Positions 10,945 through 18,970 of a stretch of 25,699 nt of DNA are shown one piece after another. The notes below the pieces were generated by a model that saw nothing but the letters and a program-made list of their open reading frames with translations, was not told the origin of the DNA and did not search any database. Positions within the stretch are counted from its first letter, which is position 1. Every line of letters starts with the position of its first letter. A program made the position numbers and the translations under genes. Source of the DNA: Blattamonas nauphoetae (taxonomy: Eukaryota > Preaxostyla > Oxymonadida); assembly GCA_033064195.1 (NCBI GenBank), contig JARBJD010000655.1:1-25699 (forward strand), in the 5' to 3' direction.

Positions 10945-11430
10945 GGGGTACCTCAATTTTCAGGGGAAAAACTCGATCTCAGGGGAGTATCTCAATCACA
11001 GGGGAGAATCTCAATCACAGGGGAAAATCTCAAACACAGGGGAAAATCTCAATCACAGGGGAAAATCTCAATCACAGGGGAAAATCTCGGGCCACAGGGG
11101 AAGAATCTCAAGGACAAGGGGATTGAAGAAGAGCACAATTTTGATCCTGTTTGGTTTAGTGGGAAGTACATTGGACTTTGAGACGTCGGACCCGGGTTCG
11201 ATTCCTGTCATCGACTTTTTTTTCCTATTTTTTACATTTTTTTAAGATATCACAACTTCTTTCTCTTTTCAACTTTCCACATTTGGAGAGTTTGTCAATG
11301 ACTGATGAACTGTGATCGTGTGATCCTTCATGATCTTTCATTGATTCTCTGATTTAAGCATAATTTCCACACAAATGATCAATCCACAACACATGTTTGA
11401 AATGAATGATATGTATTCTTCATCGTTTTG
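10945..11430 (+). repeat. Left TIR of the 4351-bp element
   Basis: This arm is inverted relative to 14460-15295, nearly identical over the outer 460 bp and more diverged at the inner end (about 11411-11430). The outer 160 bp is a run of direct 18-19-bp motifs of the form CTCAATCACAGGGGAAAA, a plausible set of protein-binding sites. The inner end includes the last codons of the coiled-coil gene. Confidence 0.9.
11145..11214 (+). other. tRNA-like segment in left TIR
   Basis: An A-box-like TGGTTTAGTGG (11152-11162), an anticodon-loop-like CTTTGAG and a perfect B box GGTTCGATTCC (11195-11205) are followed by T runs from 11215. The layout resembles tRNA-Gln (TTG), but the acceptor strands and the anticodon stem do not pair. 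It is a tRNA-derived or pol III promoter-like piece rather than a working tRNA gene. Confidence 0.5.
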
Positions 11431-14400
11431 AATTTCGCTGTCATCAGCCCCGAAAAATAAAAAGATCCTTCGATGGCTCGATTGTCGTTTTGGGACTGCA
11501 GATCGCTTCGGGTCCACTGCAACCGTGTCTTGTTTACTTCCAAACCCTTCTCCAGCGCGGAGAACTCCCTCACCTTTCTCGTGTCGCTCTCAGTGAAGAG
11601 CATTTCATACGATCCGATCTCGTCACCGATGTCATCCAAGTAGTGCGGTTGGCGCGAAGGGACGATTGTTGAGTGGAACTTCTCGATCGAGGCGAGTTGT
11701 GCAGCTGACTCGCTCACTCCCACCCAATCTGCCTATGTGTCGATCGTGATGAGCCAGTTTTTGGAGAGAAGGCGTTCGAGCTCAGTTTTTTGGGAGAGGA
11801 GGGAAGAGACCTCGGAGGAGTGGGTGTAGATGCTGAAGGGAATAAAGGAAAACAGAAAGGAGAATGATGGATGAGAGAAGGGCATGAAAGAACGAAGAGC
11901 AAAGACGATGAATGAGATGAGACGCACACCGCTGGTTGGATTCGTCGAGTGACTGGTTTGTTGCGGTCAGGTTGGCTTTGAGTGTGTCTCGCTCTGTCGT
12001 GAGCTGATCAAGGGTCGTGTGGAATGTCTCGATGGAATGGCTCGTCTTCTTGTTCATCCCAATCCACTCATCCACCTCCCTTTTCGTCTCATCCAATCTC
12101 TCCTCCAAACGTGTGTTGATCTCCCGCTGCATCTCCATCTTCTTTCGCGTCTGCTCCAAACTCTTTTCCAGTGTGCTTTCGTCAGCGGCCAGCGAAGCTG
12201 CTCGAACTTGGAAGTCTGACATTGTTTCGGTCAGTCGAGCGTTCTCCTCTTTGAGACGAGTCAGTTCGGCCGAGTGCTGGCGTTCTGTTTCGGCGAGCGT
12301 TGCTTTCAAGGAATCGATCATTCGCAACAGATCTACATTCGATGCAGAAGATGCGGATGTGTCGACGAGGTGTTCTTGTTCCTGTTTCAGAGAAGAGAGA
12401 CGGTGCTCTTCGGATGTTGTCGGTGGGGTGTGACGTGTCAGGTCAGCCGGCGACTCCTTCCGCTCTCCTCTTCTCTCCTGCAGCGAGCTGTTCGGCTTTT
12501 GTCTCGCCACGAACGAGTCTTTCAAACGCGAGAAATTGTCGACTTGCTCGTCTCGCATGGAGTCAGCGATGATCGTGTTCGACAGGACGAGGCCGTGCTT
12601 GTCAACAGCCAGTTGGAGAGCAGGTGGGCTCAGCCGCTCCTCCCAACACTCACACGCTGTTTCTTCTGTTTCAATTCGCGTCTGGTCTTCCTCCGAAGTT
12701 GGTTCGTCCTCGTTCTCTCTTCTCCACTCACTCTCACTTCAACTCTCGCTGTCATTGTCTGTCTGCGTGTCTGCTTCATATTCAGTCTCGTTCCGGTTCG
12801 TGTCGCGTGAGGGTTGCAATGAGACGGCGTTGTTCAGATTGACAGAATTCACTTTTTCTGCGTCGTTCTGCGAGTCGTTCTGGTTGCTCGTCTCTCCCGT
12901 CACTTTATCTCGTCGTGTGTGGAATTGTGATTCATTCTCTCTCGTGTCCTCTGTTGAGTCCTCGTTCTTCTCAGCTCGTTCGCCAGGCTCCTCGCTGTCT
13001 GATCCTTCTTCCCGCGTGTTGGCGACTCTGACTGAATTAGTGTCAGTGCCACATTCATCGGACATGCCGGAATCGACGAATAGAAACGCCAGTTGTGGAC
13101 AGCACACAATGTGTGGTTTGAGGGTGACATGATGGGAGTTGGAGGACATGCGAAGCGAGTTGCGGGATTTCTCGGGTGTTGTGCGAGGAGAAGCGGGCTG
13201 TCGAGATGGACGGGAGGAAAGTCGGGAAGTGGAAGATTGGGGTTTGTAGAAAGATGATTGAGTGAAGTGGGGGTTGTCTTCTTGTGTGTACCGTTGCTGT
13301 GAGATTGGCTTTGATTGATGTGTGGTTTCTGACTGTTCTTGGTTGGTGTATGTGGGAGGCATTGTTAAAAAACAAGATTAATCTCGTTCTGTTTGCTGGT
13401 TGGTGCGAGACGTGGCATATTCTTCATTGAACAGCTGATTCTCTGATTGTTATGGTGGACGATGAAATGACTGGGAATGCTGCGTGGCAAAGGCAGCAGA
13501 TGATTGTTGTGGAAACTGTGGGTTGATGTGCTGTTGTTGTTGGTGTACAAAACCCTCTCTGTTTGAGAGGGAATCGGCCCTCTGTTTGGCATACCGCTGT
13601 GCCTGTAAACGGACAGTGCTGTGCTTGTTCTGAGAAAGGAAGGGAGAGAAGTCCTTTTGTTGATCTGGGAAGGCGACAACAACTCGTTCAGAATCGACGA
13701 GCGGGTTCTGGACATCGTTGATCTTGGCTGGAGGCTGTTCGAGTTTGTTTCGATTCTCAAGAACTTTAAATTGAGGATGGAGGAGATACGACATAACATC
13801 GCCCTAATAGAGAGGTGGGAGTCGAGTATCTTCCACAAGCTCCTGTTGTGAGTGCATCAGAGATCTGATGGTCATGGGAAACTCCTGACTGGGCGCATCT
13901 GGTTCGTCATCTTCAGATTGGCCGCCCACTGCAAACTACTTCCCAATCTGCCACAGATTCGCCTGCCTATCGCGCAGCCTGGCGTTCAGCGAGTCGATGA
14001 TGTCTTGCACGTTCTAACGAAGATTTAGACAGGAGAAAGAGGAACCTGACCAAACCCTGATCACATTCTCAAATTGATAAGTCTATGACAACCGCAGAAG
14101 GAGAGCATACTTCCGTTCTTCCAGCTCAATTCGCGTGTCCACAAGCGACGAGATTGCCATTTGTGTCTACTCACCCTTCTTTCCAAACTCCTCCTCATCC
14201 TTCCTGGCCAACTTCTTCTCTTCTTCAATTCACCTAAACTTCAGGTTGAGCTTGCGTTCCATCTCTTGACTTCGTACAACAAAAACACGAACAGTGTCGT
14301 GATCCGCCTCCAGTTGTCTTGTCTCTATGATCGACGATAGATCCTGAACACAAATGAAAAAGAATAAGAGTAGACAGCTTCTTCAACCACCTAATCCACT

Positions 14401-14441
14401 TCATGCTCTTCATCGTGAACGATCTTTGCTCTCGCCCTCAT
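11379..14441 (-). CDS. Coiled-coil protein gene inside the 4351-bp element (about 958 codons)
   Basis: Four exons read in one consistent frame if TAA and TAG mean Gln: 14441-14391, 14343-14056, 14013-11930 and 11832-11379, ending in TGA. TAG occurs in frame at 14391, 14167, 14083, 13936, 13804 and 11733, and TAA at 13450 and 13378, often beside other glutamines. Two in-frame TGA codons (14230-14232 and 12739-12741) could each be a CGA-to-TGA change and may make this copy inactive. The order is a charged N-terminal coiled coil (to about residue 140), a Gln/Ser/Pro-rich low-complexity middle, an acidic stretch, a long canonical coiled coil (about 12440-11750 in DNA, with ELTRLKEENARLTETM and similar), and a short C-terminal region. 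There is no enzyme motif. The start ATG lies just inside the right TIR and the stop lies inside the left TIR, so the gene fills the element. I do not recognise the family; a captured host cytoskeletal-type gene is an inference. Confidence 0.75.
11833..11929 (-). other. Intron 3 of the coiled-coil gene (97 nt)
   Basis: The intron begins GTGTGCGTC, has a pyrimidine-rich body and ends CCCTTCAG. Splicing joins CAG-CG to C-ATC and restores a heptad-like coiled coil (SSEVSSLLSQKTELERLLS) in the downstream exon. Confidence 0.8.
14014..14055 (-). other. Intron 2 of the coiled-coil gene (42 nt)
   Basis: The intron begins GTTTGGTCAGG and ends CTTCGTTAG, and it joins ATC-AGG to AAC-GTG. Its length is a multiple of three, so retention would add residues and one more TAG instead of shifting the frame. 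Confidence 0.55.
14344..14390 (-). other. Intron 1 of the coiled-coil gene (47 nt)
   Basis: The intron begins GTGGTTGAAG and ends TTTGTGTTCAG. It joins GAT-TAG to GAT-CTA in phase 0. Confidence 0.65.
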
Positions 14442-14490
14442 TATCAATTGGACAGAAATTGAGTTGAATGCAAAAACGAAGAACACATAT

Positions 14491-14867
14491 CAGTTGGTTT
14501 CGATGGGTCGGCAAATTAAAATGAACACGAAGAAAGGGGAGATCATCATTCCACCAAGTATTTTATCCACAGTATGCTCTATTTCCTTCTCAGATTACTC
14601 ATATTATCCCAACTTCATCAGAAAAGCATAGCAACAAGTGAAGTGATTCACCTTTCCCGGAAACTGAAAACAGACAGAAACTGGAGGATCAGAATTCTCT
14701 TCTCCAAAGTGTCACTTCACTAATTGCTATGCTTTTCTGATGAAGTTGGGATAATATGAGTAATCTGAGAAGGAAATAGAGCATACTGTGGATAAAATAC
14801 TTGGTGGAATGATGATCTCCCCTTTCTTCGTGTTCATTTTAATTTGCCGACCCATCGAAACCAACTG
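14491..14867. mobile_element. Palindromic MITE in right TIR (377 bp)
   Basis: Arms 14491-14646 and 14712-14867 are 156-bp inverted repeats, almost perfect, with ends CAGTTGG and CCAACTG and a 65-bp spacer. Comparison with the left TIR, which lacks it, shows a clean insertion with a 2-bp AT duplicated. The CAGT ends recall Tc1/mariner-type termini, but the duplicated dinucleotide reads AT rather than TA, so the family is uncertain. It has no coding capacity. Confidence 0.85.
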
Positions 14868-15062
14868 ATCATTCATTTCAAACATGTGTTGTGGATTGAT
14901 CATTTGTGTGGAAATTATGCTTAAATCAGAGAATCAATGAAAGATCATGAAGGATCACACGATCACAGTTCATCAGTCATTGACAAACTCTCCAAATGTG
15001 GAAAGTTGAAAAGAGAAAGAAGTTGTGATATCTTAAAAAAATGTAAAAAATAGGAAAAAAAA

Positions 15063-15134
15063 GTCGATGACAGGAATCGAACCCGGGTCCGACGTCTCAA
15101 AGTCCAATGTACTTCCCACTAAACCAAACAGGAT
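15063..15134 (-). other. tRNA-like segment in right TIR
   Basis: This is the inverted copy of the segment at 11145-11214, with the same A box (complement at 15116-15126), B box (complement at 15073-15083) and downstream T run on the minus strand. Acceptor pairing is again absent. Confidence 0.5.
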
Positions 15135-15295
15135 CAAAATTGTGCTCTTCTTCAATCCCCTTGTCCTTGAGATTCTTCCCCTGTGGCCCGAGATTTTCCC
15201 CTGTGATTGAGATTTTCCCCTGTGTTTGAGATTTTCCCCTGTGATTGAGATTCTCCCCTGAGATCGAGTTTTTCCCCTGAAAATTGAGACACCCC

Positions 15296-15605
15296 TCAGA
15301 ATGTTGCACCTCAGAAAGGGCAGGAGTTGTCGGCGGAGGCTGATTTGGAGAAGAGGACACTCCACTTCTTCGTCGACGGTGTCCAACAGCCACACCACTT
15401 CATCAACATTCCTGTCCCTCTCGTCTTCGCTATCAGTACCATGAACAAACGGAAACCCATGAATCTCTTTTTTTTGGGTGAGAAGGACAAGCCAAACATG
15501 GACACTCTTGTGCGACAGCAAGTGCAAGTTTTGATTCGAGAGTTGGAGTGTCTGAGCTGTTGGAACACAGGCAATCAAGTCAGCAACGCTTTTTGTGATT
15601 GTTAA
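15296..15605 (+). pseudogene. Gene A, part 4: C-terminal end of SPRY-like domain
   Basis: The frame encodes KGQELSAEADLEKRTLHFFV and then DGVQQPHHFINIPVPLVFAI, almost identical to 22865-22985 of gene B at the DNA level. It then diverges through NLFFLGEKDKP, which aligns with gene B's EITFWGEETQS. The frame runs on to a TAA at 15603-15605, but the true domain end is probably near 15520, where the beta-helix gene on the other strand begins to look genuine. Because the 4351-bp element lies upstream, this piece is separated from the rest of gene A. Confidence 0.75.
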
Positions 15606-17084
15606 GTTGCCGGATGAGTCTGTCGTTCCGATTGCGACGAATGGTTGGGCATCTCCAAACGATGTTGAGTCGTAGGAAGAGAACATCAACGCCAAGTCAG
15701 CCGATGACGGGAGAGTGGTCGCGAAATCGCGAGACTCCTCTCCTTTCTCAACCGAGCTTCCTCGGAAAGCGAGACAATTGAACGTGTTTTGGAGCAGCGA
15801 TCCATTCAGAAAGATGCTTCCAGCGTGGTCGTTGTGGAAGTGCGAGAAGAGGCTGTTCGAGACACACACTGACTCGTCTGTGTTTGAGATCAGCAGAGCG
15901 CCGAGCCCCGTTTTCTTCGACGACAGACCAGCCTCCAGTTCCGAGCAGTTCTCCACAACAAACTCGGAGATTGTGACTGTCTTGTGCTTCCTCAGACACA
16001 CACCAGAGCCCCAGTGAGCTCGACAGTTCGCGACCGACGATTTCGTGATTGTTGTTTGTGGGCCGTCGTAAAAAAAAGACGAGTGCTCGTCGACGAACAC
16101 AGCTCCTCCGATTCCTGTCGATGCCGACGAGCAAAAGCAATCAGCGAACGAGCATTCGGCGATGGCGACGGAGTTGGACGAGTCGAGGCTGATTGCGGCG
16201 CCTTCCGAGTACGTCGAGAAGCAGCCCGTGAACAGACAGCGCGTGATGCCCGTCGTCGACGAGCAGAAGCTGGGTCGAGTTGAGTCCTTCGTATTCGAGA
16301 TGTCGTCGTTGGAGCGGAGGGTGTCGTGGCAGGCCATCACTGTTGTGTTGATTGCGCTGAAGTGTTGGGTGTGGTTGACGTTGAGTGTGGCTGATCCAGC
16401 GAAGTGGTTCGTGCTTTCGGCGATCGAGCACCCAATCACACTTTGAGAGCTTTTTGGATGCGGAGTAAAGAGACGAGGGGCTGACGAGCTAGTCGTGTTC
16501 AGGATGGCTGTGTTCGTCAGCGTGGTCGTCCCAAATGTGGAGAGATCTGGTGTCGACACTAATGCTCCAAAGTCGAAAAGAGGGCCTGTCCCCAAACACA
16601 GATCGACATCGCTGATTTCGAGACTTGCACCCGGCACAGTCACTTCGGTCCACTCTTCTCTTTCGTATTCCATCCATTCTGCCAATCCGACGAAAGGCCC
16701 GAGTGTCCCAATCGGTGCTGACACATGTTGTGTGTGGATGATATTCACCTCACTTCCATCAGATCTGCTCAGAGTCGAGATGATTGGGCTGTTCATCGCT
16801 GAGGAGTGCACCACACATTCTTCCACTGTCAATCTCGATTCTGATATCGTCGCAATCGAATGGTTCGGTTGTGTTGCATAAAAGTGGATAGTTGAAACTG
16901 AAAAGATGCTGTTCGTGACCTTTCCGACAAGATACGAATTGTGACTGACTATTATTTTGGTGCGGCCATGATAGAGTGGTGCAGAAAGCCTGATTGTAAC
17001 CGGTTTCAGAATGTTCTGAACAAAACTTGATGGGTTTTAGTCGATCCCTGGTTTCTATTCTATCGGAGAAGTCGATGGACGACG
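15450..17084 (-). CDS. Right-handed beta-helix (pectate-lyase-like fold) repeat protein
   Basis: A long minus-strand frame encodes Ser/Thr/Cys-rich rungs such as CLFTGCFSTYSEGAAISLD, VAIAECSFADCFC, GGAVFVDEHSSF, TITKSSVANCRA, GVCLRKHKTVTISEFVVENC and VCVSNSLFSHFHNDHAG. This alternation of short beta strands with Asn and Cys at turns and GGA/GAA-type starts is typical of parallel beta-helix proteins found in large families in oxymonads and trichomonads, usually secreted or surface-associated. The frame is open from 17084 if TAA at 17037 and TAG at 17055 are Gln. No convincing start codon or signal peptide is visible in that frame; an ATG at 17091 lies in another frame, so a 5' exon or a frameshift is likely. 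The 3' end runs without a stop into antisense of gene A, so it is truncated or overlapping. Confidence 0.75.
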
Positions 17085-17326
17085 TCATTTTCAAAAAGTG
17101 TTCATTGAACTGATTTTCTTCCAGGGAGTTGGAAGAATGTTCGGAGATTGACAACCATGTCAGTATGCGTCCAATAACGGTATCCATCAGACAAAAATGA
17201 CGAACGAAGATTAGGGTGTTCAACTATCCATAATGGGTCACTAGATCATAGTAATTCGGCGGAAATGGCAAAAAATTTCTCGAGACCGAAAGCACAACGC
17301 CAGTTTCAAGTGAAAGTTCCCGAACC
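17085..17326. other. Divergent intergenic region
   Basis: This short region lies between the beta-helix gene on the minus strand and the kinase gene on the plus strand. It may hold the 5' exon of the former and the promoters of both. No motif is recognised. Confidence 0.4.
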
Positions 17327-17728
17327 ATGTGTGCATCATCCTTCTCTCGTTTCATCTCCCATGTCATGTCCATGCTGATCATCACGATCAAATGTTTCAT
17401 CCCTCTTTCTCCATCTGATCTCAACTTTTCAGACAGTTTTATTCAGAAATTGGGACAAGGCCGATTCGGGTCAGTGTATGAAGTATCGAAAAGGGGGTCG
17501 GATGAACACTTTGCGATGAAAGTGCTGCCGTTCACATCGGAAGAAGATTTCAACAAGAACGAACATGAAATCGCGAAACTGCAAAACAACCAACACCGGA
17601 ATGTGGTTGGATTTGTGGAAGTGATTGTGGAAGGGAATGCACACTTTGTGGTTCTGGAGCTGTGCTCGTGTTCTTTGGCTGATCGGATTTCGGAATTGCG
17701 AAAGCTGGGGACGATGATGGATCGCGTG

Positions 17729-17811
17729 GTATTGTTTTCTTTTGATTCTTCATGTTGTGTTCTTCCGATTCTTCTTTGCCTGCTTGTTGATGATGTTATT
17801 TTGTTGTTCAG
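17729..17811 (+). other. Intron 1 of gene B (83 nt)
   Basis: The intron starts GTATTG and ends TTGTTGTTCAG. Splicing joins MDRV to TVFRIVDDVLAGLGFLHS, restoring the kinase E/F helix. Confidence 0.88.
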
Positions 17812-17935
17812 ACTGTGTTCCGAATTGTGGACGATGTGTTGGCTGGGCTGGGGTTTCTGCATTCTCGAAATGAGGTGTATGGAGATGTGAAGCCATCGAA
17901 TATTCTGATTGGTTGTGATGGCCGAGCGAAGCTGG

Positions 17936-18039
17936 GTATGTCATGTGATTCTTTTGATTTTAATGGATCGTCTTTTTCTTCATTCTTTCTCCAATCACCA
18001 ATGTTCTCATTGTGATGTTTTTCCAATTTGTTTTTTCAG
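17936..18039 (+). other. Intron 2 of gene B (104 nt)
   Basis: The intron starts GTATGT and ends TTTTTTCAG. Splicing joins CTG-G to GG-GAC and creates the DFG motif. Confidence 0.9.
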
Positions 18040-18112
18040 GGGACTTTGGAGGAGTTGTGGAACTTGGAACCCAAAAAACTCACAACTCAGCGGAGTGTGG
18101 GACAATGCAGTT

Positions 18113-18970
18113 GTCCAAATATTTTTGAAAAGCAACATTTAACTATGGATGGTTTCACTTTTTTTATTTTTCTCTAAATACTTGAAAACACGTATATATC
18201 ACGGAAAAGGGGTTAGTTTCGACATTGAACTTCGATCGCGTTCATAAACGATGGTTTCTGAAAACCCCAGTTTGTCACTCTTTTTGTCACTTTTCAGTAT
18301 TTACTTAAGTGTGGATAGTGAAATGCTTCCAAAAAGTGTGTTCGGTTATGGAAAATCGAAATTTCTGCCTATGTCTTGAAAAAACGGAGGAAATGATCCC
18401 ATTGAAGATCTCTGCACATATAGCTTCAATTATTATGTGAGGTTGATCATTTGTCCAAAACAAGGACAAATATTCCAATTTCTGATAGAGATCGTCTTCA
18501 ATCATCCATATAGATACCTTCGATGCGATCTTCTTTTCTGAAGCGATTTTCATGTTCCGCCTGATATTGTGAGAGAATGAATCTCATACCGACTGTAATG
18601 TGATGATTGGTACTGTTTCGTGGCTTTGAGAACCAAGTTAGCACCAGGTTCGAGAATTTGGGAGATGGACAAAGAAGGCATCTTTCTCGAGTGATCTGAA
18701 TGGAATTGAAAGTCAAAAATGAACAAGATTATGTCAAACTGATTAATTGGTGGAACAGAGTCTTGTTTGCGTCCATTTGGAGGAAGTTGGATGAATGAAG
18801 ACAACTTTGAGAGAAGAACGTCATTCGGTGAGAAGAGGATGAAAACAAACAACCTGTAGATACCTTCAAGCCCTGTCATCTGATGAGAGAAAGTGGTGTC
18901 TGGAATGATAAGAGCTAAAATTTGGTAAGAAGAGCAGTGAAACCGATGTTTACTTTCAACAATATTGAGA
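18113..18970. mobile_element. 858-bp insertion in the kinase activation loop
   Basis: CAGTT occurs at 18108-18112 and again at 18971-18975. Removing one copy with the 858 bp between restores GTMQ-FWAPEMF in frame, the expected activation-loop to APE junction. The ends are imperfect inverted repeats (GTCCAAATATTTTTGAAAAG against TCTCAATATTGTTGAAAGTA). The insert is AT-rich and holds minus-strand exon-like sequence. The element family is not recognised. An ordinary intron is unlikely because GT-AG removal would break the frame. Confidence 0.7.
18550..18960 (-). CDS. Hypothetical exons in the 858-bp insertion
   Basis: On the minus strand a frame reading ALIIPDTTFSHQMTGLE is followed by a possible intron starting GTATCTACAG and ending TCCATTCAG. 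Then comes a frame reading SLSISQILEPGANLVLK and ATKQYQSSHYSRYEIHSL, to a TGA. A second GTATCT donor-like site lies near 18517. The pieces look protein-like but match nothing I know; they could be remnants of a gene belonging to the inserted element. Confidence 0.25.
   Translation of the reverse strand, partial: VESKHRFHCSSYQILALIIPDTTFSHQMTGLEGIYRLFVFILFSPNDVLLSKLSSFIQLPPNGRKQDSVPPINQFDIILFIFDFQFHSDHSRKMPSLSISQILEPGANLVLKATKQYQSSHYSRYEIHSLTISGGT

Larger units (their letters stand above)
10945..15295. mobile_element. 4351-bp element with long TIRs carrying a coiled-coil gene
   Basis: The element starts GGGGTACCTCAATTTTCAGG and ends with the inverted version, CCTGAAAATTGAGACACCCC. It is flanked by TCAGAAT at 10938-10944 and 15296-15302 (8 bp, TCAGAATG, if one G is counted outside). 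It interrupts the SPRY-like domain of gene A; gene B has the uninterrupted version at 22845-22870. The inverted repeats are about 480 bp (10945-11430 and 14460-15295, the latter enlarged by a MITE). They contain subterminal copies of an 18-19-bp motif around CTCAATCACAGGGGAAAAT and a tRNA-like segment. The interior is one minus-strand coiled-coil gene. No DDE transposase is recognisable. A 7-8-bp duplication with long TIRs could fit several DNA transposon groups, and a captured host gene in a non-autonomous element is the likeliest reading. Confidence 0.85.
14460..15295 (-). repeat. Right TIR of the 4351-bp element, interrupted by a MITE
   Basis: Positions 14868-15295 are the reverse complement of 10945-11412. 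The repeat continues at about 14460-14490 after the 377-bp MITE, matching 11409-11430 more loosely (ATATGTGTTCTTC against ATATGTATTCTTC). Confidence 0.88.
17327..18112 (+). pseudogene. Gene B, part 1: NEK-like protein kinase N-terminal half
   Basis: Exons about 17327-17728, 17812-17935 and 18040-18112 encode the start of a Ser/Thr kinase. They show the glycine loop LGQGRFGSVYEV, the lysine in HFAMKVLPF, the helix-C glutamate in NEHEIAKL, a hinge VVLELCSCSLADRI, the catalytic loop YGDVKPSNIL (17878 onward) and GDFG (18042-18050). Then comes GTMQ, where the activation loop is cut by an inserted element. The HRD arginine is replaced by Gly (YGD), so this is a non-RD kinase with the catalytic Asp, Lys and Asn still present. 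The start is uncertain: the ATG at 17327 opens the frame, later ATGs follow within 12 codons, and a 5' exon is possible. NEK-type kinases commonly act on microtubules and cilia; that role here is inferred from the family only. Confidence 0.8.

Noticed and set aside
11145-11214. A functional tRNA-Gln gene
   Set aside because: The B box and anticodon loop fit, but the acceptor strands and anticodon stem do not pair in either copy.
12017-13132. Plus-strand frames between 12017 and 13132
   Set aside because: They are antisense shadows of the coiled-coil gene, with Ser/Cys/Leu-rich translations and no domain signal.
15033-15435. Extension of the beta-helix protein to 15033
   Set aside because: This part of the frame is antisense to the SPRY-like coding sequence and then runs through the TIR of the 4351-bp element; no beta-helix rungs are seen.
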